From an uncultured Muribaculaceae bacterium (lineage in GTDB: Bacteria; Bacteroidota; Bacteroidia; Bacteroidales; Muribaculaceae): a stretch of 64,000 nucleotides of DNA. Within the stretch, counting starts at the first letter, position 1, and every line of letters begins with the position of its first letter. The translations under genes were made by a program, and so were the position numbers. Below the pieces are notes generated by a model. That model had not been told where the DNA came from and made no database searches. It was given only the letters and a program-made list of their open reading frames with translations. Location of the stretch: the NCBI GenBank assembly GCA_910584125.1, contig CAJTXU010000001.1, forward strand, positions 121,176-185,175, written 5' to 3'. Positions 34,208 through 43,001 of this stretch are shown here, piece after piece.

Positions 34208-35794
34208 ATGAAAGAACTCTTCATATCAGCGACAAGACTCCTCCCGGCCATAGCGCTCGCCGCCATGGCCTCGCTCGGCGCGTCCGATGCCGCGGCCGGA
34301 TGGCCCGACGGCTACTACGACTCGCTCGAAGGCAAATGCGGCGTCGAGCTTATGCGGGCAGTCAAGGCCGTCGCTCAAAACCATAAGAAGATTACCTACG
34401 GCTCCGACACCTGGAAGGCCTTCGAACACACCGACGTCAAGGTCGTAGACGGCACGGAATACTGGTGGGACATGTACAGCAACGAGCTTGTGCCCGTATC
34501 GGCCGGGCGCCCCGACAGCAACGTGATGAACATCGAGCACTCCGTGGCCAACTCCTGGTGGGGCAAGACCAAGAACGACGCCTACTGCGACATCGTCCAC
34601 CTCAACCCCTCCAACTCACAGGCCAACTCGAAGAAGGGCAACTACCCGCTGGCCGAGCTGCAGAGCGTCACGTGGAACAACGGCGTGACCTTCATCGGCT
34701 CCCCCAAGCCCGGACAGGGCGGCGGCGCCGGCAACTGCTACGAGCCCGCCGACCAGTACAAGGGCGACTTCGCCCGCGTGTTCATGTATATGTTCACAAT
34801 CTACGACAACATCAGCTGGAAGTCGAACACCGCCTGGATGTACGACATCAACTCCGAGCTGATGTTCCGCCAGTGGGCCCGCGAGCTCCTGCTGCGCTGG
34901 AGCCAGAACGACCCCGTCAGCGACAAGGAACGCAGCCGAAACGACGGCATCCAGTCGCAGCAGCGCAACCGCAACCCGTTCATCGACCTCCCCGACCTGG
35001 CCGAGCACATCTGGGGCTCGAAGTCGACGGTGCCCTTCAGCCTCGAGGGTGGCGGCGGCGGCCCGGAAGACCCTAAGGATCCCGAGGCAACCGAGATCAC
35101 CTACTCGTGGCTCTCGTCGACCGACACCGACATGGCGGGCTGGACCGTCGAGAACATCGAACTCGCCCCCGAAGTCAAAGATGTATGGAAATGGCGTGAG
35201 TACAATGGCAACCACTATCTCAACGGCAGCGCGTTCATATCGGGCACCCCTTACGCCGCCCTGGCATACGCGTGGAGTCCCGAGGTCGACCTGACTAAGG
35301 CCGAGATTGCGAGATTCTCGTTCTCGCACGCCGCCAAGTTCCAGACCACACTGCGCTCCCTGTGCAAGGTCGCGGTCAAGGACGCCGAATCGGGCGACAT
35401 CGACGAGATCGACATCCCCGCATGGCCGAACAAAGGCTCATGGACGTTCGTGCCCTCGGGCGACATCGACCTGGCCGCATACGCCGGCCGCAAGGTGCAT
35501 GTCGGCTTCAAATACGAGTCGGACGAGACGGGTGCCGACATCTGGGAGATCAACGAGGGCCGCCTGTATGTCAAGAACAAGGTCACCGGCATCGAATGCA
35601 TCCCCTCGGTCGACACCGACAGCGACGACAGCTTCCTGGTGGAGGTCTGGGGCAACAACATCCTCGCCCCCGAGGGCGCCGTGATCTTCGACATCAACGG
35701 CCGTCAGGTCTCGGGCACGAACCTTCAGCACGGCGTCTACATCGTCGTCAAGCCGACATTCAAGAAATCTGTGAAAATCGTAATCGCGCAATAA
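34208..35794 (+). CDS. Secreted endonuclease I family nuclease (2 of 3)
   Basis: A 528-residue exported protein (signal peptide about 1-26). The nuclease domain spans about 30-275 with NIEHSVANSWWGKT (catalytic His), DIVHLNPSNSQANSKKGNYP and RNPFIDLPDLAEHIWG. A glycine-rich linker near residue 282 leads to a beta domain (about 295-455) that closely resembles the C-terminal domain of the lipoprotein encoded at 28.8 kb. The tail (IFDINGRQVSG...GVYIVV) is a sorting-type signal. The shared beta domain suggests the nuclease and the lipoprotein recognise the same ligand or surface partner. The next nuclease gene starts 8 bp downstream. Confidence 0.88.
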   Translation: MKELFISATRLLPAIALAAMASLGASDAAAGWPDGYYDSLEGKCGVELMRAVKAVAQNHKKITYGSDTWKAFEHTDVKVVDGTEYWWDMYSNELVPVSAGRPDSNVMNIEHSVANSWWGKTKNDAYCDIVHLNPSNSQANSKKGNYPLAELQSVTWNNGVTFIGSPKPGQGGGAGNCYEPADQYKGDFARVFMYMFTIYDNISWKSNTAWMYDINSELMFRQWARELLLRWSQNDPVSDKERSRNDGIQSQQRNRNPFIDLPDLAEHIWGSKSTVPFSLEGGGGGPEDPKDPEATEITYSWLSSTDTDMAGWTVENIELAPEVKDVWKWREYNGNHYLNGSAFISGTPYAALAYAWSPEVDLTKAEIARFSFSHAAKFQTTLRSLCKVAVKDAESGDIDEIDIPAWPNKGSWTFVPSGDIDLAAYAGRKVHVGFKYESDETGADIWEINEGRLYVKNKVTGIECIPSVDTDSDDSFLVEVWGNNILAPEGAVIFDINGRQVSGTNLQHGVYIVVKPTFKKSVKIVIAQ

Positions 35795-35802
35795 TTCCCC
35801 GG

Positions 35803-37599
35803 ATGAGAAGCATATACACGCTACTGATCGCCGCGGCCGGAGCCGCCTCGACTATGGCCGCTCCCCCCGCCGGATACTACGACAGCCTCGAGGGCAAGCA
35901 GGGCCAGACACTCCGCGGCGCCGTCAAGGCCATGGCCGGATCGTACAGCCGCGTCACCTACGGCAACAAGACCTGGCAGGCTTTCGAGAAGACCAACGTC
36001 CGCCAGGTCAACGGCCGCGACGCATGGCTCGACATATACAGCAACAACATCGTCTACCTGCCGGACCACGACGCCCTCAACATCGAGCACTCCGTGGCCA
36101 ACTCGTGGTGGGGCGGCAAGAACGGCTGCCTTGAGGCATACAGCGACCTGTTCCACCTCAACCCCAGCGACCAGAACGCCAACAACACCAAGAGCAACTA
36201 TCCCCCCGGCGAAGTGGAGGGCACTCCCCACTTCGACAACGGCCTGCTGCTGATCGGATACCCGGCCGAAGGCCAGGGCGGCGGCGCCGAGAAGGTCTTC
36301 GAACCCGCCGACCAGTTCAAGGGCGACTTCGCCCGCGCATATTTCTATATCTTCACCACCTACGGCGACATAGGCTGGCTCGACAAGCACGCCTACGTCT
36401 ACGGCGACGGCGGCGAGCTGCTGCCCTGGGCCGTCGAACTCCTGCTGCGCTGGAACCGCGAGGACCCCGTCGACAGCTACGAGCTGAGCCGCAACGAGGA
36501 GATATTCAAGGTGCAGAAAAACCGCAACCCCTTCATCGACTACCCCCAGCTGGCCGAATACATCTGGGGCGACATGTCGCAGACGGCCTTCAGCCTCATC
36601 GAGGAACTTCCGGCCGAGCCTGTCGACCGCCCCGAGGCTCCCGTCTTCGACGGGGCGCGCACCGTGGGATTCGACACCTACGCGCGCCGCTGGTGGGACG
36701 GCTACACTCAGACCATCTCCCGTGGCGAGGGAACGCTGATGCTCAGCATCGACGGCCGCGACTATTTCGAGCCTTCGGACGACTGGCTGCAGCTCGACCC
36801 CGCCATGGACGCGACAGAAAGCCATGTCTATAAGGCGTATGTGGAGCGCGAGGTCAACGGATACACGCTGCGCAGCGCCGTGGCGAGCATCAATATCGAC
36901 GCCCGCGACCCGGGCCGCACCGACTGGTCGCGCGCCCGCTGGGAGCGCGTCACGTCGCTCGACGGCTTCACGCTCGACGACACTCCCTGCCTCGTACTCT
37001 CGGCCAATACGCTCCACCCGATGTCGACCACAGGCGGCGTCACCAAGAAATTCATGGAAAGCGCCGGATTCGCCGAGTTTGACGACGACGGCATACTCTA
37101 CGAGCTTCCGGCCAACGCCGCCGTCGTGGAGTTCGAGGCCGTGGGCCAGGGCAAGCACCGCCTGATGGTCAACGACTGTCTGGGCACATACATCGGCTCG
37201 TGGAACACGGCGGGCAAGAACGCCATGCGGCTCGACCACACCACCTACACTCCCGGCAAGGCCGAGGTAAAGGCCGACGGTACGTTCGTCTTCACGTTCG
37301 ACGCCGACGGTTCGCTGCAGTTCAACAAGACCCAGCCCCGCTTCCTCAACTATTCGTCAACGCAGGGAGGAGTCTACCTCTACCGCTATGTCGACATGAA
37401 CGGCGGCTGGAGCTCCGTGCGCGGCCTCGCGCCCGACGACTCCGACTGGAGCGTGGGCGTCGGCCCCGGCGAGATCATCGCCCCCGACGGAGCCGTGATC
37501 TTCGACCTCAACGGACGCCGCGTGCCGAGCGGACGCGTCGCCCCCGGCATATATATCGTGACCGGCTCCGGCCGATCGCAGAAAGTGATAATTAACTGA
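35803..37599 (+). CDS. Secreted endonuclease I family nuclease (3 of 3)
   Basis: A 598-residue exported protein (signal peptide about 1-20). The nuclease domain (20-265) carries NIEHSVANSWWGGK (catalytic His), SDLFHLNPSDQNANNTKSNYP and RNPFIDYPQLAEYIWG. After it come a short Ig-like unit (about 275-365) and a beta domain (about 375-545) unlike that of its neighbour. The tail IFDLNGRRVPSG...GIYIVTGSGR is sorting-type. The open frame extends 147 codons upstream, but that part overlaps the previous gene; the ATG at 35803 followed by a signal peptide is clearly the start. Confidence 0.88.
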   Translation: MRSIYTLLIAAAGAASTMAAPPAGYYDSLEGKQGQTLRGAVKAMAGSYSRVTYGNKTWQAFEKTNVRQVNGRDAWLDIYSNNIVYLPDHDALNIEHSVANSWWGGKNGCLEAYSDLFHLNPSDQNANNTKSNYPPGEVEGTPHFDNGLLLIGYPAEGQGGGAEKVFEPADQFKGDFARAYFYIFTTYGDIGWLDKHAYVYGDGGELLPWAVELLLRWNREDPVDSYELSRNEEIFKVQKNRNPFIDYPQLAEYIWGDMSQTAFSLIEELPAEPVDRPEAPVFDGARTVGFDTYARRWWDGYTQTISRGEGTLMLSIDGRDYFEPSDDWLQLDPAMDATESHVYKAYVEREVNGYTLRSAVASINIDARDPGRTDWSRARWERVTSLDGFTLDDTPCLVLSANTLHPMSTTGGVTKKFMESAGFAEFDDDGILYELPANAAVVEFEAVGQGKHRLMVNDCLGTYIGSWNTAGKNAMRLDHTTYTPGKAEVKADGTFVFTFDADGSLQFNKTQPRFLNYSSTQGGVYLYRYVDMNGGWSSVRGLAPDDSDWSVGVGPGEIIAPDGAVIFDLNGRRVPSGRVAPGIYIVTGSGRSQKVIIN

Positions 37600-37612
37600 A
37601 GTCCTATCCAAT

Positions 37613-37752
37613 CCTGATTCATCCCGATTCGTCCCGATTCATCAAGATTTATCCTGATTCGTCCTGATTCGTCCTGATTCGTCCTAATTCATCAGGACAA
37701 ATCGAGACAAATCGAGAATCTCGAGACTAATCGAGACTGATCGAGAGGAATC
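37613..37752. repeat. Decamer repeat array with inverse half
   Basis: Eight consecutive 10-bp units of the type CCTGATTCGT (37613-37692) are followed directly by about six units of near-complementary type (GAGACAAATC, 37693-37752), so the array is a tandem repeat and its mirror image. It begins 13 bp after the stop of the third endonuclease gene. It has the same architecture as the heptamer arrays but another unit length and sequence. Confidence 0.85.
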
Positions 37753-37807
37753 CGGATTGCTATCGGTCTTCAACCTAAATACCATTATAAACACAATTCA
37801 TTTCGTT

Positions 37808-39658
37808 ATGTTACAAGAGACGAATGTGAAACCTATCGAAAAGGTGGTGGTCCGCTTCGCGGGCGACTCCGGCGACGGTATGCAGCTCGCCGGCAACATC
37901 TTTTCAAACATTTCGGCCGAAATCGGTGACGAAATCTCGACATTCCCCGACTATCCGGCGGAAATCCGCGCCCCGCAGGGCTCGCTCAGCGGCGTGTCGG
38001 GCTATCAGGTCAGCGTGGGCAAGGGCGTGCACACCCCCGGCGACGAGGCCGACGTGCTCGTGGCCATGAACCCGGCCGCCCTCAAGACCAACCTGCGCTA
38101 TCTGAAACGCGACGGCATCATCGTCTGCGACGGCGACTCTTTCACAGCCGCCAACCTGCGTAAGGCCGAATACAAGACCGACGACCCGGTCAAGGAACTC
38201 GGCATCGACCCGCGGCGCATCATGCTCGTGCCCATGGCCACGCTGCTCAAAGGCACGCTCGCCGACTCCGGCCTCGACCAGAAGGCCATCATGAAGAGCA
38301 AGAACATGCTCGCCCTCGGCGTCATCTGCTGGCTCTTCGACCGTCCGCTCGAAAGCGTCCTCAAGAAACTTCATAACAAGTTCGCCAAGAAACCCGCCGT
38401 CTACGAGGCCAACGCCAAGGTGCTCCAGGCCGGCTGGGACTACGGCCACAACACCCACAGCTCCATGCCCGTCTACCGCATAGACACGGCGCAGTCCACT
38501 CCCGGCACATACACCGACGTGACGGGCAACACCGCCACCGCATGGGGTCTCATACTCGCCTCTGAGAAGAGCGGTCGCCCCCTCTTCCTCGGCTCATATC
38601 CCATCACCCCCGCCACCGACATCCTGCACGAGCTCGCCAAGCGCAAGGACCTCGGCGTCAAGGCCGTGCAGATGGAAGACGAGATCGCGGGCATCTGCTC
38701 GGCAATCGGCGCAAGCTACGCCGGCCACCTGGCCGTGACCAGCACCTCAGGCCCCGGCCTCGCCCTGAAGTCGGAAGGCATCGGCCTGGCCGTCATGGCC
38801 GAGCTGCCTCTGGTGGTGATCGACGTGCAGCGCGGCGGCCCCTCGACCGGCCTCCCCACCAAGACCGAACAGACCGACCTGCTCCAGGCCCTCTACGGCC
38901 GCAACGGCGAGTCGCCCGTCTGCGTCGTCTCGGCCGTCAGCCCCACCGACTGCTTCCACATGGCCTTCGAGGCCGCCCGCATCGCCATGGAGCACATGAC
39001 GCCCGTCATCCTTCTGACCGACGCGTATATCGCCAACGGTTCCAGCGCATGGCGCATCCCCGAGCCCGGCGACTATCCCGAGATCCATCCCCATCTGCTC
39101 TCGGCCGAACGCCTCGAGCAGGGCTGGCTCCCCTACGACCGCGACGAGAACACCAAGGCTCGCTACTGGGCGCTGCCTGGCATGCCCGGCGCGATGCACC
39201 GCGTCGGTGGCCTTGAGAAAGACTACAAGACTTCGGTCATCTCGACCAACGACGCCAACCACGCCCTCATGGTCGAGACCCGCCGCGAGAAAATCGCCCG
39301 CATCGCCGACGACATCCCCGAGATGAAGCCGATGCTCGACGCCGACGCCGACACAATCCTGCTCGGATGGGGCGGCACCTACGGCCACCTGCTCACAGCG
39401 GCCACCGAACTCAACGCAGCCGGAAAACGTCTGGCATTCTGGCAGTTCAGATACATCAACCCGCTGCCCAAGAACACAATCGAGACCCTGCGCCGCTACA
39501 AGCGCATCATCGTGGCCGAGCTCAACACCGGCATGTTTGCCGACTACCTGCAGATGCACCTGCCCGGCCAGGAGATTCTGCGCATCAACAAGATCGAGGG
39601 CCAGCCCTTCCTCGTCAAGGAGATAGTGGACGGCGTGACTAAATTTATGGAGGACTAA
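37808..39658 (+). CDS. korA: 2-oxoacid:ferredoxin oxidoreductase, alpha subunit
   Basis: A 616-residue subunit with the gamma-type domain fused at the N-terminus (VVRFAGDSGDGMQLAGNIFS) and the pyrimidine-binding alpha domain after it (LGSYPITPATDILHELAKRK, VTSTSGPGLALKSEGIGLAVMAELPLV split over about 40 residues). With KorB it oxidatively decarboxylates 2-oxoglutarate or a related 2-oxoacid to the acyl-CoA, reducing ferredoxin. I chose the ATG at 37808 over one 17 codons upstream, because the upstream part reads as AT-rich leader without family character. It precedes korB by 3 bp. Confidence 0.93.
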   Translation: MLQETNVKPIEKVVVRFAGDSGDGMQLAGNIFSNISAEIGDEISTFPDYPAEIRAPQGSLSGVSGYQVSVGKGVHTPGDEADVLVAMNPAALKTNLRYLKRDGIIVCDGDSFTAANLRKAEYKTDDPVKELGIDPRRIMLVPMATLLKGTLADSGLDQKAIMKSKNMLALGVICWLFDRPLESVLKKLHNKFAKKPAVYEANAKVLQAGWDYGHNTHSSMPVYRIDTAQSTPGTYTDVTGNTATAWGLILASEKSGRPLFLGSYPITPATDILHELAKRKDLGVKAVQMEDEIAGICSAIGASYAGHLAVTSTSGPGLALKSEGIGLAVMAELPLVVIDVQRGGPSTGLPTKTEQTDLLQALYGRNGESPVCVVSAVSPTDCFHMAFEAARIAMEHMTPVILLTDAYIANGSSAWRIPEPGDYPEIHPHLLSAERLEQGWLPYDRDENTKARYWALPGMPGAMHRVGGLEKDYKTSVISTNDANHALMVETRREKIARIADDIPEMKPMLDADADTILLGWGGTYGHLLTAATELNAAGKRLAFWQFRYINPLPKNTIETLRRYKRIIVAELNTGMFADYLQMHLPGQEILRINKIEGQPFLVKEIVDGVTKFMED

Positions 39659-39661
39659 GCG

Positions 39662-40678
39662 ATGGAGAACAAGACATATCAGGCAAGCGACTTCAAGAAC
39701 AGCCAGAACGCCCGCTGGTGTCCGGGCTGCGGCGACCACGCCATTCTCAACGTGCTTCACAAGGCCATGGCCGAACTCGGCATCGCCCCGCACGACACCG
39801 CCGTGATCTCGGGCATCGGCTGCAGCTCGCGTCTGCCCTACTACATGAACACCTACGGCATGCACACCATCCATGGCCGCGCGGCCGCTATCGCCACCGG
39901 CCTCAAGACGGCCAACCCGCGCATGACCGTATGGCAGATCTCGGGCGACGGCGACGGCCTCGCCATCGGCGGCAACCACTTCATCCATGCCGTGCGCCGC
40001 AACGTCAACATCAACATGTTGATTCTCAACAATAAGATCTACGGCCTCACGAAGGGTCAGTATTCGCCGACGTCCGACCGCGGCACCATCTCGAAGTCGA
40101 GCCCCTACGGCACGGTCGAGGATCCCTTCATCCCCGCCGAGCTCTGCTTCGGCGCGCGCGGCAACTTCTTCGCCCGCAGCTTCGACATGGCGCTCGACGT
40201 CACCCGCGAGGTGATGGTGGCCGCCGCCCGACATGAAGGCGCGTCGGTGGTCGAGGTGCTCCAGAACTGCGTGATCTTCAACGACGGCATCCACCGCTAT
40301 TTCGCCGACAAGGAGAACCGCGCCGACCACACCATCCTGCTCCGCCACGGCGAGAAGATGCTCTTCGGCGCCAACAAGGAGAAGGGCCTCGTGCAGGAAG
40401 GCTTCGGCCTCAAGGCCGTGACCATCGGCCAGGACGGATACACGATCGACGACGTGCTCGTACACGACGCCCATTGCCGCGAGAACTTCCTGCAGCAGCA
40501 GCTCGCCATGATGGACGGCCACGAACTGCCGCTGGCACTCGGTGTGATCCGCGACTACGACGCCCCCGTATACGATCAGGAAGTCGAGCGCCAGACCAAC
40601 GAGATCCACGCCAAGAAAGGCTACACCGGTCTGCGCGACATGATCATGCGCACCCACGAGACCTGGGAGATCCACTGA
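39662..40678 (+). CDS. korB: 2-oxoacid:ferredoxin oxidoreductase, beta subunit
   Basis: The 338-residue thiamine-diphosphate-binding subunit. It has WCPGCGDHAILN near the start, SGIGCSSRLPYYMNTYG, the TPP/Mg motif GDGDGLAIGGNHFIHAVRRN, and NNKIYGLTKGQYSPTS. It works with KorA in anaerobic 2-oxoacid oxidation. A strong terminator follows. Confidence 0.94.
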   Translation: MENKTYQASDFKNSQNARWCPGCGDHAILNVLHKAMAELGIAPHDTAVISGIGCSSRLPYYMNTYGMHTIHGRAAAIATGLKTANPRMTVWQISGDGDGLAIGGNHFIHAVRRNVNINMLILNNKIYGLTKGQYSPTSDRGTISKSSPYGTVEDPFIPAELCFGARGNFFARSFDMALDVTREVMVAAARHEGASVVEVLQNCVIFNDGIHRYFADKENRADHTILLRHGEKMLFGANKEKGLVQEGFGLKAVTIGQDGYTIDDVLVHDAHCRENFLQQQLAMMDGHELPLALGVIRDYDAPVYDQEVERQTNEIHAKKGYTGLRDMIMRTHETWEIH

Positions 40679-40748
40679 CCCGGACGGCAACCCCATCCCG
40701 TCGGGTCGCGGCATGCCGCGACCGACCCGGACGGCAACCAGACAATAT

Positions 40749-40790
40749 GCAAGAAGCGACAAGTGCCCCGCCACTTGTCGCTTCTTGCTT
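40749..40790 (+). terminator. korAB terminator
   Basis: GCAAGAAGCGACAAGTG pairs perfectly with CACTTGTCGCTTCTTGC around a 6-nt loop, followed by TT. A direct repeat GACCCGGACGGCAACC flanks another small hairpin (GGTCGCGGCATGCCGCGACC) just before it. Confidence 0.8.
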
Positions 40791-40854
40791 ACGATAAACC
40801 GGCAAGCGTCCGACAGCCCAATCCGGAGTTTGTTATTAAAAAAACCACGCGGAG

Positions 40855-40885
40855 TTGGAGATGAGCGGATTTTTTATTAATTTTG
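40855..40885 (+). promoter_or_regulatory. Promoter of the DUF6377 regulator gene
   Basis: TTG at 40855-40857, exactly 20 nt, then TAATTTTG at 40878-40885. The leader is about 45 nt to the ATG at 40936. Confidence 0.75.
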
Positions 40886-40935
40886 CCGATTATGCTATGA
40901 ACAGCAACATAACCCGCACGTAGTTGACCTTCCTT

Positions 40936-42690
40936 ATGTCAAGTCATATTCGCAAGTATATATCAATCGCCTGTGTGGCGCTTATATCATTGTGCCTTCC
41001 CGCCGGTGCCTTCGGTGCCGACGACTCGTCGCATGCCCGGCCCAGACCGGAGTTCACGGCCGAAATCAAGACGCTGCTCGCGAGCCTCGACTCCCTGCTC
41101 GCCGAAGCCCCGCGATTGGACCGCGCCAAGCAGGAACGCATCGAACGCAATCGCCGCAACTATAAGGCGGCCACCGACCCCGACCGCCGATACTGGACAG
41201 CCTCCGAACTCTATGACGAGTACTGCTCATACGACTCGGACTCGGCCATGTTCTATGCCGAACGCGCCCTCGACTACGCCCGCCTCATGGGCCGTAACGA
41301 CTTCATCTACGACATGGAGCTCAACCGCTGCTATCTATTCTCGGCCACAGGCATGCTCGCTGAGGCCGACAACTGCCTCAGCGCCGTGCCCCCCGACTCC
41401 GTGCCGCTGCGCATGGCCACCAAATACTTCGAGCGTCTGCTCTTTCTCTACAACCACCGCGACCAGTACACCGGCGTCGCCCGCGATAAGGACGCGAGCG
41501 CGCGGACTCTCGACAGCCTCGTCACCGAGATGCGTTCCAACCTGCGCCCCAACAGCACAGACTACGGCCTGATGCTCGGCTGGAGCTGCCTCAACCTCGG
41601 TGCCGACATCCCCTCGTCGATACCGCAACTGAAACGCATCGTCGACTCGAGCCCGCTGACCTCTCGCAACGACGCAGTCAACGCCAGTATGCTTGCCAAG
41701 CTATATGACCGTACCGGCGATGACACCAACCACCTCAAGTATCTGATAATCTCCGCTATGGCCGACATACGCGCCTGCAACAAGGAGATAATGTCGCTCG
41801 AGGAGGTGGCCGGTATACTCAACGACCACGGCGACCTCGACCGCGCCAACTCGTATATCAACTACTGTATCGCGGCCGCCAACAACTACAAGAGCCGCGT
41901 GCGCCTCGACCAGCTGTCGAAGACCCAGGGCGAGATCCTCGACTCGATCCATAGCCGCAGCGAGCGCCAGGAGAGCGCCAACCGCCGATATCTCGCGATC
42001 CTAATCGCGATACTCTGCGTGCTCGTGCTCGCCACGATATATATCATGCGCCAGAACAGACTGCTGCGCCGCTCGCGCTCCACTCTCAACGACGCCAACG
42101 CCGAGCTCAACAACCGCGTCAGCGAACTCCAGTCGATCCGCGAGAAACTCGACATCGCCAACTCGCGGCTCTCGTCACAATATGAGGACGCGCGCCAGAA
42201 CGTCCACGACCTCAGCGAGGACACCAACTCCAAGGAGGCCTACATCGCCGAGGCATTCACCATCTGCAGCGACTACATCGACCGTCAGGACGAATTCCGC
42301 TCGCTCATCAAGAAGCTCATCAACGACAATAAGACGGCCCAGGCGGTGCGCATCCTGCAGTCGCCCGAACATGCCTACGGAGACCTGCGCGACCTCTACG
42401 CGCGCTTCGACGCCCTCTTCCTCGGACTCCACCCCGACTTCGTTGAGAATTTCAACGCCCTGCTTCGCCCCGAGGAGCGCATCGAACTGAAGGACCCGAT
42501 GCAGCTCACCACCGAGCTGCGAGTGCACGCGCTGGTGAGGCTCGGCATGGACGACAACGCGAAAATCGCGAAGTTCATGCACTGCTCGATCCAGACTGTC
42601 TACAACACGCGCCAGCGCGCCCGCAAGAAATCGACGGTGGCGCGCGACGAGTTCGTCGACGCCGTCAAGGCCCTCGGCCGACTCGACTGA
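40936..42690 (+). CDS. DUF6377-type membrane-linked transcriptional regulator
   Basis: A 584-residue protein with a signal peptide, TPR-like helical repeats (about 45-345), one transmembrane helix (about 355-375, YLAILIAILCVLVLATIYIM), a coiled coil (about 380-435) and a C-terminal helix-turn-helix (RLGMDDNAKIAKFMHCSIQTVYNTRQRARK). This layout, with a periplasmic sensor and a cytoplasmic DNA-binding end, fits the DUF6377 family found beside carbohydrate utilization genes in Bacteroidales. I chose the ATG at 40936 over a TTG at 40924. The GH31 gene with starch-binding modules downstream is its likely target. Confidence 0.8.
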   Translation: MSSHIRKYISIACVALISLCLPAGAFGADDSSHARPRPEFTAEIKTLLASLDSLLAEAPRLDRAKQERIERNRRNYKAATDPDRRYWTASELYDEYCSYDSDSAMFYAERALDYARLMGRNDFIYDMELNRCYLFSATGMLAEADNCLSAVPPDSVPLRMATKYFERLLFLYNHRDQYTGVARDKDASARTLDSLVTEMRSNLRPNSTDYGLMLGWSCLNLGADIPSSIPQLKRIVDSSPLTSRNDAVNASMLAKLYDRTGDDTNHLKYLIISAMADIRACNKEIMSLEEVAGILNDHGDLDRANSYINYCIAAANNYKSRVRLDQLSKTQGEILDSIHSRSERQESANRRYLAILIAILCVLVLATIYIMRQNRLLRRSRSTLNDANAELNNRVSELQSIREKLDIANSRLSSQYEDARQNVHDLSEDTNSKEAYIAEAFTICSDYIDRQDEFRSLIKKLINDNKTAQAVRILQSPEHAYGDLRDLYARFDALFLGLHPDFVENFNALLRPEERIELKDPMQLTTELRVHALVRLGMDDNAKIAKFMHCSIQTVYNTRQRARKKSTVARDEFVDAVKALGRLD

Positions 42691-42705
42691 GAGGCGAAAA
42701 CGGCG

Positions 42706-42850
42706 TTTGGTAAACCCGGAAAGGGGGTCGGAAAGTCCACAAAAGTCATTTTTTTATTTACCAAATTCGGGGGTACATTTTTGGTCATTTCGCTGATACC
42801 GCGACACTTGACCAAAACCGGAGTTTACCAAATACATTTACCGACCAAAA
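42706..42850. promoter_or_regulatory. Cluster of ACCAAA/TTTGGT sites, candidate operators
   Basis: Six sites lie in 145 bp: TTTGGTAAA (42706), TTTACCAAA (42757), TTTGGTCA (42780), TGACCAAA (42809), TTTACCAAA (42824) and GACCAAAA (42843). Several form inverted pairs. They sit just upstream of a -7 box at 42871 and between the regulator gene and GH31, so they are good candidates for binding sites of the regulator. That role is inference. Confidence 0.55.
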
Positions 42851-42870
42851 AAAGTTTGGAAATTTGTTTG

Positions 42871-42878
42871 TAATTTTG
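42871..42878 (+). promoter_or_regulatory. -7 box downstream of the site cluster
   Basis: TAATTTTG matches TAnnTTTG. A transcript from here would carry a leader of about 400 nt before GH31, including the palindrome at 42968, or would make a small RNA. Confidence 0.5.
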
Positions 42879-42967
42879 CGGCGTGCTTGAGAGACAGCGA
42901 AATCTCTCGTGCACGGCACCGATTCTCTGTGTGCCTTATCTGATACCAACCGGAAAAACTCAAAGGA

Positions 42968-43001
42968 GGCCCTTCGGGATGCGGACGCATCCCGAAGGGC
43001 C
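42968..43001. terminator. Perfect 16-bp palindrome in the GH31 leader
   Basis: GGCCCTTCGGGATGCG and CGCATCCCGAAGGGCC are separated by 2 nt. There is no T-run. It could terminate a short RNA starting near 42885 or act as an attenuator. An AGGAGG at 42965 precedes an ATG at 42979 inside the stem that would encode a 12-residue peptide. The rest of 43002-43183 shows no gene. Confidence 0.45.

Noticed and set aside
34208..35794. Toxin-immunity or defense nuclease system
   Set aside because: The three nucleases have signal peptides and sorting tails, no immunity-type small gene follows, and the neighbours are receptor and lipoprotein genes, which fits nutrient capture better.
37613..37752. CRISPR-like repeat
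   Set aside because: The 10-bp units are contiguous with no spacers and are followed by their inverse.
42968..43001. A plain rho-independent terminator for the DUF6377 gene
   Set aside because: It lies about 280 bp past the stop, after a new promoter box, and has no T-run, so I list it as an attenuator or small-RNA end candidate instead.
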